Assembly: GCA_947311845.1 (NCBI GenBank)
Contig: CAMZMU010000075.1
Span: forward strand, 17,707,366-17,771,365
Direction: 5' to 3'
DNA length: 64,000 nucleotides
Origin: Poa pratensis
Taxonomy: Eukaryota; Streptophyta; Magnoliopsida; Poales; Poaceae
Shown in pieces: positions 11,133 to 22,380 of the stretch. The notes under the pieces are model-generated. The model ran no database searches and had not been told where the DNA came from. It saw only the letters and a program-made list of their open reading frames with translations. How positions within the stretch are numbered: position 1 is the stretch's first letter; every line of letters starts with the position of its first letter. A program made the position numbers and the translations under genes.

Positions 11133-14100
11133 CTAGCTTCTCTTCTTTCCCTTCTTCGCGGTTGAATACTTTAGGCCGGGCATCTTGAGATTTCTTCGCG
11201 TGAACGGACAGCCTTTAGTAGGTAAGGATGTCTTCCTTCTTTGTTTACTAGTAGTCGGCATGTCGAAGTACTTGTCGAACTCCTCCTCGATCTTCGGATC
11301 GCCGTTTTTGTCCAAGTCTTCCTCGTTGGCATCTCCTTCCATTCCGATGATGCTCCTCTTGCCCCTCCTCACGACAACACGGCTAGGCTTTGACGGGTCG
11401 GTAATGAAGAAACATTGCTCAACTTGGCTAGCGAGTACCCATGGCTCATTTTTTGCGGAGGCGTTCTTCGATTTGGCATCGGGTATAACCATGGTGGTAA
11501 AATACCGGTCTTCTTTGACGACGTCCTTGGCCCATCTCACACGGAACATTGGCACCAACTCTCCACAATAGTTGAGCTCCCATATCTCCTCGATCCTTCC
11601 GAAGAATCTTTCCTTGACAGTAGCCTCGTCATCGGCGTAGGATAGCATAGTTACTCCTGAGTTTTGATATTCGCTATACCTGTCCTTTTCCTCGGTGCAG
11701 AATCTGAAACCGCCGATGTCGTACGACTGATAGGTCTTTACGTTCTGCCCGGTGCCCTGTGATAAGGAGAATATGAGTTTTTCCTCTTCCGTAGATGGCT
11801 TCCTGCTCTGTGCTTCAAGCAGTTGCCTTTTCTTGAACCAACGCGTCAAGCTGGAGTTGTGCTCTCTGATTACGTCTCCCTTCTTCCTCTGTCGTCTCAT
11901 GTCGACGTAATTCAGCTCGATTAAGATTTTGTGCTCTTCCACATAATATTCGGTCACTTTTAAGTGTTGTAGCGCGACCCGGTGAGCCCTGTCGAGGTCG
12001 TCTTTTTTACCATGAATGCCGACAAAGATTGAGCGGTAGCCGTCGTGGTGACCAACTCCATCGAGTCTGCGGAGGTGTGTCCTGGTGGGCAGACCGACAT
12101 CCTCGTTCTCGGTCCTTAGATAATTCTGGCAGAAGGAGATGCACTCGTAGGTTAAAAATCCCTTGGCCATGCTTGCGTCTGGACGGGCCCTGTTGCGAAC
12201 GTATCCTTTCATGACACCGTTCTGCCTTTCGAACGGCATCATGTAGTGCAGGAACGTCGGACCGAGCTGCCTGATGTCATCAACGACATGGAGAAGGAGA
12301 TGCACGCAGATATCAATGAATGCGGGCGGGAAGTAAATCTCGAGCTCGCATAGTATCACCATGATCTCTTCCTCAAGCATGTCGAGCTGCTTCACGCCGA
12401 TCGACTTCCTGCTGACGACGTCGATAAAGTTGCAAAGGGCAGACAACGTATCACGGACGTGCTCATCCATTAACCCTCGGATCGCAACGGGAAGTATCTG
12501 TGTCATCAGCACGTGACAATCGTGAGACTTCATCCCGGTGAACCTCTTCTTTGTTGCATCCAGATATCTGCTTATCTTCCCCAAGTAACCGTGACGAACT
12601 TTGACTCCTAGAAGGCACCTGAAAAACTGCTCGAGCTCCTCCGGACTCATACTGAAGCAGGCAGCGGGAAGCATCACCGTGTTCTTCTTTGCCCTTTTGC
12701 GGCGACCTTGAGTCCCTTCTGTCTGAACATCATCATCGTCATCATCACTATCGGGGGCCTGAAGTTCTTTCCTAATGCCAAGCCATTTCAGATCGTATCT
12801 TGCTTTCGTCCCATCCTTGGTCTTATCCGACATGTGGCAAAGTGTGCCAAGCAGACTCTCGGTAACATTCTTCGTAATGTGCATCATATCGAGGCTATGT
12901 GGCGTCTTGAGGACCTTCCAGTACTCCAAGTCGTGGAAAACAGACCTCGCTTTCCATACACCCAGCAGTGGATCTACCTTCCAGTACTCCAAGTCGTGGA
13001 AAACAGTACGGGCTGGCGTCTCCCACAACGTGGCTAACTCCTCTTTCAACAGCCCGAGATACAGATGTATGTCGATACCTGGTTGTTTCGGACCCTGAAT
13101 GAGAATACTCATGTGTATGTACCTTTGCTTCGTGCACAACCACGGGGGATGGTTGTAAGGCCATACAAATACGAGCCAGGTGCTATGGGTGCTACTCTGG
13201 TTGCCGAACGGATTGAGTCCATCGGTGCTCATACCCAGCCTGACGTTCCTTGCGTCGCCCCCAAAATTTTCGAAGGCCATGTCCAATGCTTCCCACTGGC
13301 TAGCATCTGAAGGGTGTGTCAGGATCTTTCCCTTCTCCGGATCTTCTTGGGGCTTCTCCCTTTCCGCATGCCATTGCATGAGCTTTGCTTCCTTAGGGTC
13401 TACGAAATACCGCTGCAGACGGGGAGTGATAGGAAAGTACCATACCACTTTTCGAGGAACTTTCTTGTCCTTCCCACTCTTGTACCGTCCTTGGCCGCAC
13501 ACCGGACATGTGTATCTGTCCTTGTACTCGCCCCGATAAATTGCGCAATCATTGATGCAGGCGTGGTATTTAACGTGCGGTAGGTCAAGAGGGCACACGA
13601 CTTTCTTGGCATCCTCGATACTAGTTGGCAATGTGTTCCCCTCGGGAAGACGATCGTGGAAGAATTTCATGTTCTTGTTGAAGCTCACGTCGGTCCATTT
13701 GTTTTCCGACTTCATCTCCAGAGCATCAAGCGTTACTTGCAAGCGCGTATCCTGTGGCCGGCACCCAGGATACAACGGAGTCTTCCGTCTATCTCCATTT
13801 GCGCCAGCTTGGCTTTCTCTCTGGCTGCAGCTCTGTCGTTGCTCGTCTCCTTGAGTAGCAGTTCTTGAACATGAGGGTCCTGCAAGGCCGAAATTAGCGA
13901 GGTCTGCGTGTTCGCGTCTTCTCCACCACCATCTACTCCTTCATCATGACCGTGTCCGCCGGCATCTCCTTCGTCACCATGATGATCTTGTTCGCCGGCA
14001 TCTCCTTCGTCATGATGATCTTGTCCGCCGACATCTCCTTCGTCATGATCATGATGATCTTGTCCGCCGACATCTCCTTCGTCATGGTTGAAGCCTAACA

Positions 14101-14275
14101 TGAAACCGCGCCTGAGCAGGTGATCCTCCAATTGTCCGGAATTAGGGTCGATCCAGCTCACGAGTTTGCATTTTCGACACGGACATCTTATCTGGCGCCT
14201 GTTGCACCGAATCATGTCCGCCTTCGCTTTTTCCTTGTATCTACTGATTCGACCGGAGCTCATCCTGACGACCAT
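11133..14275 (-). pseudogene. TNP2-type CACTA transposase, frameshifted and internally deleted
   Basis: Two overlapping frames make up the gene. The first (14275-13733) has an N-terminal transposase-associated zinc-binding region with CPCRKCK, then His/Asp/Gly-rich repeats. The second (13775-11133, 880 residues) carries the TNP2 core (CPVCGQGRYK near residue 90, MSTDGLNPFG near 172), then a DUF4218-like part (MPFERQNGVMKGYVRNR) and a DUF4216-like part (YQSYDIGGFRFCT, WVLASQVEQCFFI). Two defects are visible. A one-base shift at about 13780 separates the frames. In the core, a block that normally follows ELATLWETPA, roughly 100 residues with conserved Cys/His, is missing and replaced by a duplicated VFHDLEYWKV segment. 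It therefore should not give active transposase. Confidence 0.9.
12911..13010. repeat. About 30-bp direct duplication inside the transposase gene
   Basis: The stretch starting CTTCCAGTACTCCAAGTCG occurs at about 12915-12943 and again at about 12979-13007, giving the repeated peptide VFHDLEYWKV. It marks the scar of the internal deletion. Confidence 0.85.
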
Positions 14276-14358
14276 GGTTGCAGCCTACGCGGTATACATA
14301 GAGCACAAACAAGAGTATGTTAATTAGAACCGCAACATGCATGCACACACATTAGTTG

Positions 14359-14600
14359 GCCCATGCATTAGTCGCAATACCCCATATGTCCTATTTTTAG
14401 CAAAGTCTCATGCCAAAATTCACAAAAAAAATCGGCATGACCTCTCCTAAAAGTAGGACATATGGAGTACCCGAATTTGCCGGAACGGAAGGGCCTCATG
14501 GGTACCTGCAGACATTTCACAAATCATGTTGCCGGCAACATCCACATACACGACACCATGGTCGGAACACAAACAACCACGACACACATCCGGCCATACA
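14359..14600. repeat. Third copy of the hairpin-bearing module, in front of the transposase
   Basis: Starts GCCCATGCATTAGTCGCAAT, the same as 9443, and continues through the long hairpin and the ACATCCACATACACGACAC block. The second half of the CCGGAACG stem is deleted here, between short AAG repeats. It ends less than 330 bp upstream of the transposase start at 14275. Confidence 0.85.
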
Positions 14601-14939
14601 CACACCGTCGGCGCCACCAAACATGCATATGCATGTTCATCATCCATGTAGATGCATGTCTCACCTAGTAGATTCGGTGCCGAGACGTGACCGCGATCGA
14701 TGAGAGAGCGTGTGATGTTGGAGAGAAACTAGTGGACAAAAGAGATGTATTGGAGGCTCTCCTAAACCCTCACCAATAATCTATCAAACAAAATAGGTTT
14801 AACTAAAAAAATGGAGAAAACTATGGGCAAAATAGGAGGGAGGGAAGAGAAATACGAGCTAGGTGGAGGTGGAGGAGGAAGAAGAGAAGAAGTAAATGGT
14901 GGTAGGTAGAGGGGTTGCCACCTTTTTGTAGATCTGGGG

Positions 14940-15390
14940 GCAACATTCTGTGGCGCATGCATCATGGTGCGCCACAGAAACATGTCTTTCTGTGGCGCAC
15001 CATAATGAATGCGCCACAGAATGTTGCCCACTTAAATTATTGGTGGGCCGCACCATGTTTTCTGTGGCGCACAGTGCTGAATGCGCCACAGATAAATTAC
15101 CAATGCAATCATTGGAGGGGGCCCCACCGAATTTTTGTGGCGCATCTGCATGGATGCGCCACAGAAAGTATAATTTCTGTGGCGCATCCATGCAGATGCG
15201 CCACAAAAAGGTCACCAGATATTTGTGGTGGTGGGACCCACCATGTTTCTGTGGCGCACGCATGCACGTATGCGCCACAGTATTTTGTGGCGCATTCGGA
15301 GTGGTGCGCCACAGAACTTTTTTTGTGGCGCATGGTAGGTTTGGTGCGCCACAGATAGGGAATCCACAGAAAGGCACTTCCCTACTAGTG
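14940..15390. repeat. Right subterminal repeat zone of the CACTA element
   Basis: About fifteen copies of TGTGGCGCA / TGCGCCACA, mostly in head-to-head pairs, ending in the inverted terminal repeat CCCTACTAGTG. Confidence 0.85.
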
Positions 15391-16179
15391 GAGGACGGGC
15401 CTCGACACCATCAGACAAGCCGCCCACCACCATGCGCCAACACGATTCCGAAGCGACCAACGTCGTCTCACCAAAGTGGCCGTCACGAGGTCTGCAAGAC
15501 GAGGGTGTGGCGAAGTATGAACCGAGGTCAGCAGAACCACGGCCGCGCGGGAGGTAACAACCTCCACCGTCAAGGACGGTAGTCGACCGGACGAGGCAGC
15601 AGAGCATACCAGTCCCCGTCAGGTCCGGCCGGGCCCAGCGGGCCCGTAAAGCCCCCACGGGGCACACCAGTCCTAATAGGGTCCGGCCGGGCCCAAGCTG
15701 GGCCCGTGAAGCTCGCCGCCAAGCTGCAACAAGAGCCGCCGTCGCCGCTGCCCCCTGCACCCTCCACCTCACCGACATCTGCAGAACGCACCTTGGAGCG
15801 GGGCGGCCCGCCTGGACCCAGATGGGGCCCGCTGGGCCCAGATCTGGGCCGCAGGGCCCAGCCTCGCTGCACACCGGCGCTCCCCACTGCGCCGCCCCGC
15901 CGAAGAACACCGCTACCGCGACGCCACCCACCAGCCGAGGCCGGGCCACCGCCGCCGGAGATAGGCCGCCCCGCGCGGCCGCCTTCAAGCGCGGGTAGAG
16001 GAAGGCCGGCACCACCCGAGCCTCGCTCGGCGACTCGCGCCGACGGCGGCGGAGGAGGAGGAGAGGAGAGGCGGGGGAACGAGGAGGGGCGGAGCAGAAG
16101 CCACGTCAGCCGCCGCGGGGCGGCACGGTCGCGGGAGGGGAGGGGTTGGGTCGGGAGCGGTTTCTCTCTCTGCGTCACC

Positions 16180-16194
16180 AGTCTGCATTTGACG
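16180..16194. repeat. 15-bp target-site duplication, right copy
   Basis: Identical to 6559-6573. Sequence after it is the original continuation of the FLU upstream region. Confidence 0.85.
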
Positions 16195-16369
16195 TTGAGC
16201 TGGATTATGATAATACAACTTTTCCAACTACCTGTTTTTTTAATTGCATAATCAGTTGTTATCTGTTTTGTGGCTATTTTCCACAGTAGAATCAATACAA
16301 AATAAACCATGAATGTTATCTGCTTTGTGGCTACTGCCTTAGTTGTTACATGACATTTTTTTTGTTTTA

Positions 16370-17510
16370 GTTATCATATTATAAATTTGGTATTTTCCCA
16401 ACTAGTACACATAAAAGGACTCCATTAGGAAGTATTATATTTTGAAGCTTTCTTTATCTATTATTTTTGGGTATTTAAGAGGTCAAAATGGTCGGCATGT
16501 CTATTCATAGAAAGCAGTCGAAACTTCAGAAACCCTCACTATTTTTGTACCTTAAAGTGACTTTTGGCTATTTTTAGGAGCAACTGTTACACCCTTTTAG
16601 TTCAATTTGAATTATTTTCGATAAATCGACATAAACTCATTTATATGAACGAAAGTAGCTAGAAAGAGAGAACATTCACAATATTTGGGTATTATATATC
16701 CATCAAATATGGTATACTTATGTGAAAATTGGATTGGTGCCATTTTGCACCGTATTTTTTGTATTTGATTCACACAAAAAACCCAAGTTTGGCACATAGA
16801 AAATTCAAAATGATATTTTTTATAAATAATTTGAAAATTCACTTTGGCACTATTGTTTGCCATGTCAATATACAGCTATGTGCCAAATATGGGCACAAAC
16901 CACATACCATGGATATGGTTATGATCTTAGTCATTTGGCTTGAAACCCGATGCATGTTCATACTCCCTCCGTATCAAAATATAAGACTTTCTTTTATTTT
17001 GATACGGAGGGAGTACATGATAGTATTTTTGGTGAAGGTTTTTTTTCAAGTTTGTCATATTGTAGGTTGGGTATTTTTCCTGTCAATTAGTATGCACAAA
17101 AGGATTACATGAGAAGGGGTTGCATTTAAAAAATCTTCACTTTCTTTTATTATTTTCAAAATGGGGTCAAAATGGTCAGCCTGTCTAAAGGGGTCGAATC
17201 TTCAAAACTCCAAGTTGTATTGTGATACAATAGCTACTTGTGTATATTAAAATGATTTCTTACAAATTTTTAGGAGCAAACTATCCCACATAATTCAATT
17301 TTGAATTATTTTCGGGAAATCAGCATAACATTATTTAAATGGGCGAAGGTAGCTCCAAAGCGAGAAAAGTCATAATATTTGGGGATTATTCATCATTTTC
17401 TTTGTACTTGTTTCACCAAAATTTGGCATTTAGAAAATACCAAATGATATTTTTTACAAATAATTTGAGAAATCACTTTTTCAATGTTGTTTAAATCTGT
17501 AAAAGGCACT
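16370..17510. repeat. Diverged tandem duplication, two units of about 500 bp
   Basis: About 16370-16880 aligns with about 17048-17500: shared runs include TTAGGAGCAA, GAATTATTTTCG, CCAAATGATATTTTTT with small changes, and GGTCAAAATGGTC. The divergence is much larger than in other repeats here, so the duplication is old. It lies in the intergenic stretch between the FLU upstream region and ANT1. Confidence 0.65.
16962..17015. mobile_element. Minimal Stowaway-like MITE
   Basis: ACTCCCTCCGTATCAAAATA faces its reverse complement TTTTGATACGGAGGGAGTA with only about 15 bp between. CTCCCTCCGT is the classic grass Stowaway terminal repeat, with TA at the outer ends. At about 54 bp it is far shorter than normal members, so it is an internally deleted remnant. 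Confidence 0.75.
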
Positions 17511-17519
17511 TTTTTTTTT

Positions 17520-18041
17520 TGCAAAAAAATGGAACCACTGTGATGAGTTTTTTTGTACAATGCACCGCAAGCAACCAAAATTTTAAGCCGCGTGTGATTT
17601 CATTCTACAACGCACACCATTTTATCTCGAAACCCCATGTGTAATTACCCCTTCCATCACACACTTTTTTTTTCGTAAAAACCATGTGCAATGCATCGCA
17701 AAAATACCCCGTATTCGGTTTTTAAACTAAAAAGTTGAAAATTAGTTTGGCACTATTGTTCATTGAGGTAGAAAAGGTGTCTTTGTGCCAAAAAGGGGCA
17801 TATTATGATGATTTTGTATGGTGGACCGCACATGATATATTTTTCAAACAGTGCGTGATTGTCTTCTACATTGCACACATTGTTTTGAAAAACCGTGTGC
17901 GATTGTATGGCATACCTTCTACTTTTAATTGTGTGCGATTTTCGAACATCACACACTTTTTTCCGAAGGGTACTGGATGAGTTTGTTATACCTTTGCCAA
18001 AAATGGTATGCAATTAGGGGGGCTTAAATGGCCTACTAGTG
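17520..18041. mobile_element. Probable right end of another, degraded CACTA-like element
   Basis: Repeated GTGTGCGAT / ATCGCACAC-like motifs in both orientations resemble CACTA subterminal repeats. The stretch ends GGCCTACTAGTG at 18041, which would be a CACTA terminus. No matching CACTAGTAGGCC left end is visible, so the element is truncated or I have misread it. Confidence 0.4.
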
Positions 18042-18372
18042 TTTTCTATTTTATACCTTAATGCAAGTATATTTCAATTTGCATTTCGCACATGCTTGAC
18101 GAGTATATTTTCAAGCAAGCAGTCCTTGACAAACACCATGGATTCAGATTTCAGAACAGTGTGCGTTCCAGCTACGATTTCCTTCGATTCGAACCCTGAT
18201 ATACATATTGTTGAACAATGTCGCAATCTCTGTTCTCTTACTTACTTAGATGGTGGTTGCTTTCTTTTCTTTCCCATGTGTTATATTGTTTACTCATGTG
18301 GTTTATAATTTGCAACTGACAAACACACACCATCATAGTCCCTGATATTTTGATCTCATTCAGTCTGACAAG
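18042..18372 (-). other. ANT1 downstream region
   Basis: AT-rich sequence directly downstream of the ANT1 stop codon, probably including its 3' UTR. No other feature seen. Confidence 0.35.
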
Positions 18373-21300
18373 CTAGAAAGCAGCGAATATTCCATAACCA
18401 GCGAAAACCAGGCCAAAGAGAAGGAAACCGTAGTCCAGCAGGCGTCGCCACAAGCTCATCGATGACCCCACGATGCTTAAGTGGAAGGCGGTAGGCAGCA
18501 CGAAAGCGAGCAGAGCACACACCGTGCTCCCCACGAAGGAGATGAAGGACCCAAATGCAGGCACGGAGGAGGCCACCACGGCAACGATGATCACCACAAC
18601 GACACGGCTCGAGTGCAAGGCTAACCAGTTGGCGCCACCGACATTGTGGGAAAGCTTCTGTAAGCACGGGCTTGATCTGATTCTCGCCTCAACGATCTCA
18701 TGGACCGGGTGCATCATCACCGGGAATGTAAATGCTAGTGCAATGCAAAGTCCAACCTGTCAATTAGCAGATTCTTCAAACTGTTAGCTTGGATATAAAC
18801 TGAACGCTCCATGTGTGAAGTCGTATGCAGGAGTGTGAACAAATGATCGCAACAAAAGTGCACTAACCTTAACTGCAGAAGAAGACAAGCTACTGGGAAG
18901 ATTAAGTGTTATGATGTCCTTGGTGGCTTCACCATAAGCCAAGTATCCACACACTCCAAAACACGAATACACAAACATGATGCAGACAATTGCTTGAGAA
19001 AGCACCCAGCGGAACTTTTTCCGTTCCGCCATGGATGCTTCCAGTGCCAGAGTCATGCTGAATCCTTCGAAGCAGAAAAGTGCAACCCCAAAAGAGAAAG
19101 GTATCGCCCAAAGTCCATTAAAAGCACTTCTATCTGCAAACGGATGATCGAAAAGCCGTATGTCCTCTTTGATAACAATGGCCATAGCTAGGACATTGCA
19201 TGCATCCGCAAATATGCTGAATGGTGAAAGAGAGGACAGCGAGCGAACAAAGGACAGCGCGATTTGCACAGGCAAGAGGATGGCAAAGATGAACCCGTCT
19301 GGGGACATAAACTGGGGAAGCATGGAATTGAGATTCTGAGCAATGAATATCAGGTAAGCAACGGAACCGCCAGCTTGCGAAAGGAAGATGAGGATTTCTG
19401 TCAAACATCGACCGATTGTCCCAAAGCACTTGTCACCCAGATCCCCGTATGTGTAGTGAACATCACATGGATCTTCTGCTTCTTCCTCTTCCAGTTTATC
19501 TCTACAGTCCACCTTCAGATTGAAAATATACCAAGCAAATTAGACAACTGAGAAGTAGTAATGCGTTCAAGAATAAAGCATTAATTTTTTTCTCTTTCAC
19601 CAAGAGTAATACTGTATCAATTAATGTGAAAGTAAGCCAATAAAGTTCTTAGGCTTAGTCCAACCGAAAGCACTGAACGTGCTCAACATAACTAAGGAGT
19701 TTCAGTAAATACTAGTTACCACCAAAAGCTGGCTGGCACAATATATGGCCGATTGATAATATATATTTAATATTTAATTGACCACAATACTTAGAATTTT
19801 AAGCACAAATCTCGGCTATTCATGAACAGCTCATCTCAGTCTGTATAGACTTAACATGCTCAACAGGCAATAGAAAATGAGGAATACACAAGTTATACCA
19901 TTTACTTTTATTTTTGCACATATCATAAATAGTCATTTTTTAACCAAAATTTACACGCGGATATTTCATCCCATAACATACATGTATGCGTTTTTTAAAT
20001 ATTTTTCAAAACCTTCAATGCACCTTTTGTCCTTTCAGAAACCAGCTGCGGGCAAAATGCTCCAAGAGGGAAATTGGATTTTTTTCATTGAAAATAGTTA
20101 TTGAGATCGTTAGGTGATTATATCACAACACTTGGGACTAGTTTGGCAGCGCAGTTTTTATGAAACCGGAGTATTGGAAAATCAAAGTATTTAGTCGCCA
20201 GGCAAAGCAATTCTTCAATTTAGAAAAAAAAAGTCAAGGACTAAAGTTTCTAAGACCAGCCACACTGTGTATCCGGTTTAAACGAAAAGATGTCAGATTT
20301 GTGAATCGCTACGGTGGTGTTGCAGTGTACAGAATCGCTTCAAAAATCAATGAGGAGCCCACAACACAATAAACAATCTGCTGTTGTGTCAGTCGTTCTA
20401 CTCTTATTCAATTAACCGAACCAAAGTTATGAACATGCTCAACAGGCAATAGAAAAAGAGGAATACACAAGTTATACCATTTACTTTTGTTTTTGCACAT
20501 ATCATAAATAGTCATTTATTAAACAAAATTTACACGCGGATATTTCATCCCATAACATACATGTATGCGTTTTTTAAATATTTTTCAAAACCTTCAATGC
20601 ACCTTTTGGCCTTTCAGAAACCAGCTGCGGGCAAAATGCTCCAAGAGGGAAATTGGATTTTTCATTGAAAATAATTATTGAGATCTTTAGGTGATTATAT
20701 CACAACACTTGGGCCTATAGTTTGGCAGCGCAGTTTTTATAAAACCAGAGTATTGGAAAACCAAAGTATTTAATTGTCAGGCAAAGCAATACTTCAATTT
20801 TGGATAATACTTCAGTTTAGAAAAAAATTAAGGACTAAGGTTTCTAAGACCAGCCACGTATTCGGTCAAACGAAAAGATGCCAGATTTGTGAATCGCTAC
20901 AGTGTACAGAATCGCTTCAAAAATCAACGAGGGGCCCACAAAACAAATACACAGCTCATCTCTCTTTTGCATGTGAATGCCTTTTAACCTCACCTATCAG
21001 CTTGCATGTCGTGCTGTTGTGTCAGTCGTTCTACTCTTATTCAATTGGTAGGAACCGAACCAAAGTTATGATTCGCTTCTTTTGTCTAACGGGTAAAAAG
21101 CGATGCCCACAATCGAATAAAAAATGGCTTTGAACCGCTTTTCAACCACACTATGGCTGGTCTACTACACCAAGAAAATGAAGTTTTGGACGATACTTCA
21201 GTTTTTAAAACCATGTTATTCAATGCATACAAACATGTCAAAGTATTTAATACTACAGTCTTTTTAGAAACTGTGATATTGGTTGAATACTTCAAAAATA

Positions 21301-21753
21301 TTTTGATGCCAAACTAGGCCTTGAAGTTTAAGCACGAATGTCACCCAATTTTTCATGAACAGCTCATCCCAATCTGTATATAGTATAGAACGAACGCATT
21401 GCAGGCTGTAACAGCTCAAAAATAATTGCTGGAAAAAAAACAGATAATCGGTGGACAAAACAACAATACAGACAAGAGTAGAGAAGGATGCAAAGGGGGG
21501 AGTATTGCAGTGGAGGGTAGGTACTGACGAGGAGGAGCATGCAGTAGAGGGTGGCGCATCCGGCGGCGGCGACGCCGAGGGATCCCGCGAGCCAGCCGGC
21601 GGTGCGGAAGGCGTAGGGCAGGCCGAGCACCCCCGTGCCGACGATGGACACCACCACGTTGCCCAGCGTCTGCGCCCACGTGGCCCCGCCGCGCCTGGAT
21701 CCCTCGCCGGTGCCGTCCTCCCGCGCCAGCAGCGGCGCCGCCTCCGCCGCCAT
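18373..21753 (-). CDS. ANT1: Aromatic and neutral amino-acid transporter (ANT1 type), complete
   Basis: This is a member of the plant AAAP/AVT family of multi-pass amino-acid permeases; Arabidopsis ANT1 moves aromatic and neutral amino acids, arginine and some auxins. Exons on the minus strand are 21529-21753, 18868-19512 and 18373-18756. They total 1254 nt with phase-0 introns and give 417 residues, close to the usual length near 430. The N-terminus has the hallmark TLGNVVVSIVGTGVLGLPYA of the first membrane helix. CRDKLEEEE, AGGSVAYLIFIAQNLNS, LSPFSIFADACNVLAM, FCFEGFSMTLALEASM and YGEATKDIITLNLP follow in the ANT1 order, and about ten hydrophobic segments are present. Exon 1 ends at a GTCAGT donor. 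Intron 1 (2.0 kb) holds a tandem duplication. The ANT1 subfamily is well supported; the substrate range is known only for the family. Confidence 0.92.
19852..21069. repeat. Tandem duplication inside ANT1 intron 1 (about 580 and 640 bp)
   Basis: The first unit starts at about 19852 and the second at about 20432; both open AACATGCTCAACAGGCAATA. They are nearly identical through TTATATCACAACACTTGGG and CAGAATCGCTTCAAAAATCA. The first unit lacks about 60 bp near its end that the second retains, and the second has a small extra piece in the middle. A related 55-bp piece also occurs at 19798-19851 and 21327-21380. Confidence 0.9.
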
Positions 21754-22089
21754 CCTCAGCAGCTATCGTGCAGCGCGTGGCGACGAGAAGGCAGAGCTAA
21801 ATTTGGTTCTTGGAGTTGTGCTGGTGCACGAGGGTGGGAGGGAGGGACACGGCTCGTGCGAGCTATATATCCTCTGATCTGAATTTGAATAGGGGCGAGA
21901 GGGATAGAAAAAGAACACGAGAGTGATCTTTCAGATTTGGTAAAGGGTGACGGAAATTTTAGAAAGAACACGAGGGAAACGAAGGTGATCTTTCTGATCT
22001 GGTAAAGGGTTGACGGAAATCTATAGTTTTTAGAAGGAAACAGGGTGGATGTAGTTGTTCCTTTAACATCCAATACAAAATAACTTCAA

Positions 22090-22380
22090 CTTTGATGTTT
22101 TGCGTATCTCACATAAGCAGATTGTTTCTTTCTTTCTTTGGAAGGTACATCTACTTCTTTTTTTACGAACGCAGTGCCGACGCTCACATACACGCACATA
22201 CACTCACTTCTAGAAATGCATGCACGCATACCCTACCCTATGAGCAACTCCGAAAAACTGAGCCGGCGGGACGGGTCTTGAAATTGACGAACTCACCCTA
22301 AACGTCTCGCTATCGACGGGAACATCGTCTACCAGTGAAGAATATTCCAGCTAAATAAGAAACACTGGTGAGTTGAGAGT
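22090..22380. repeat. Dispersed grass repeat-like sequence (unnamed)
   Basis: The run of CACATACACGCACATACACTC followed by CTATGAGCAACTCCGAAAAA and CTGAGCCGGCGGGACGG looks like a short dispersed repeat common in Triticeae DNA. I cannot name the family, and no ends are visible. Confidence 0.35.

Larger units (their letters stand above)
7013..15390 (-). mobile_element. CACTA (En/Spm, DTC) transposon, 8378 bp, complete ends
   Basis: The left end reads CACTAGTAGGGAAGTGTC and the right end is its reverse complement with one mismatch, so the inverted repeats start CACTAG as in all En/Spm elements. A 3-bp duplication GAG lies at 7010-7012 and 15391-15393. Subterminal zones (7030-7315 and 14945-15355) are packed with the 9-mer TGTGGCGCA in both orientations, as expected for transposase binding. 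Both genes are on the minus strand: a TNP2-type transposase (11133-14275) and a Ulp1-like gene (7617-9356). The transposase is broken, so the copy is probably not autonomous although its ends look intact. Confidence 0.95.
6574..16179 (-). mobile_element. Non-autonomous LINE-like retroposon (about 1.2 kb), split by a CACTA element
   Basis: The element consists of 6574-7012 and 15394-16179, about 1225 bp once the CACTA insertion and one GAG copy are removed. It is flanked by a perfect 15-bp duplication. On the minus strand its 5' part is very GC-rich, like plant LINE leaders. Its 3' end reads GGTTGCTATATTTATATAGC followed by GGGGCTACGGCC and TATTT, resembling grass LINE tails. No reverse-transcriptase block is present, so it is internally deleted or a non-autonomous family. 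Open frames in the GC-rich half are not recognisable proteins. Confidence 0.65.

Noticed and set aside
7030..15355. Short regularly repeated TGTGGCGCA units that could suggest CRISPR-like or satellite arrays
   Set aside because: They are inverted pairs confined mainly to the ends of an element with CACTA termini and a GAG duplication, so they are transposon subterminal repeats.
15706..16251. 181-residue proline-rich open frame
   Set aside because: It lies in the GC-rich end of the LINE-like retroposon, opposite to the element's orientation, and crosses its boundary at 16179.
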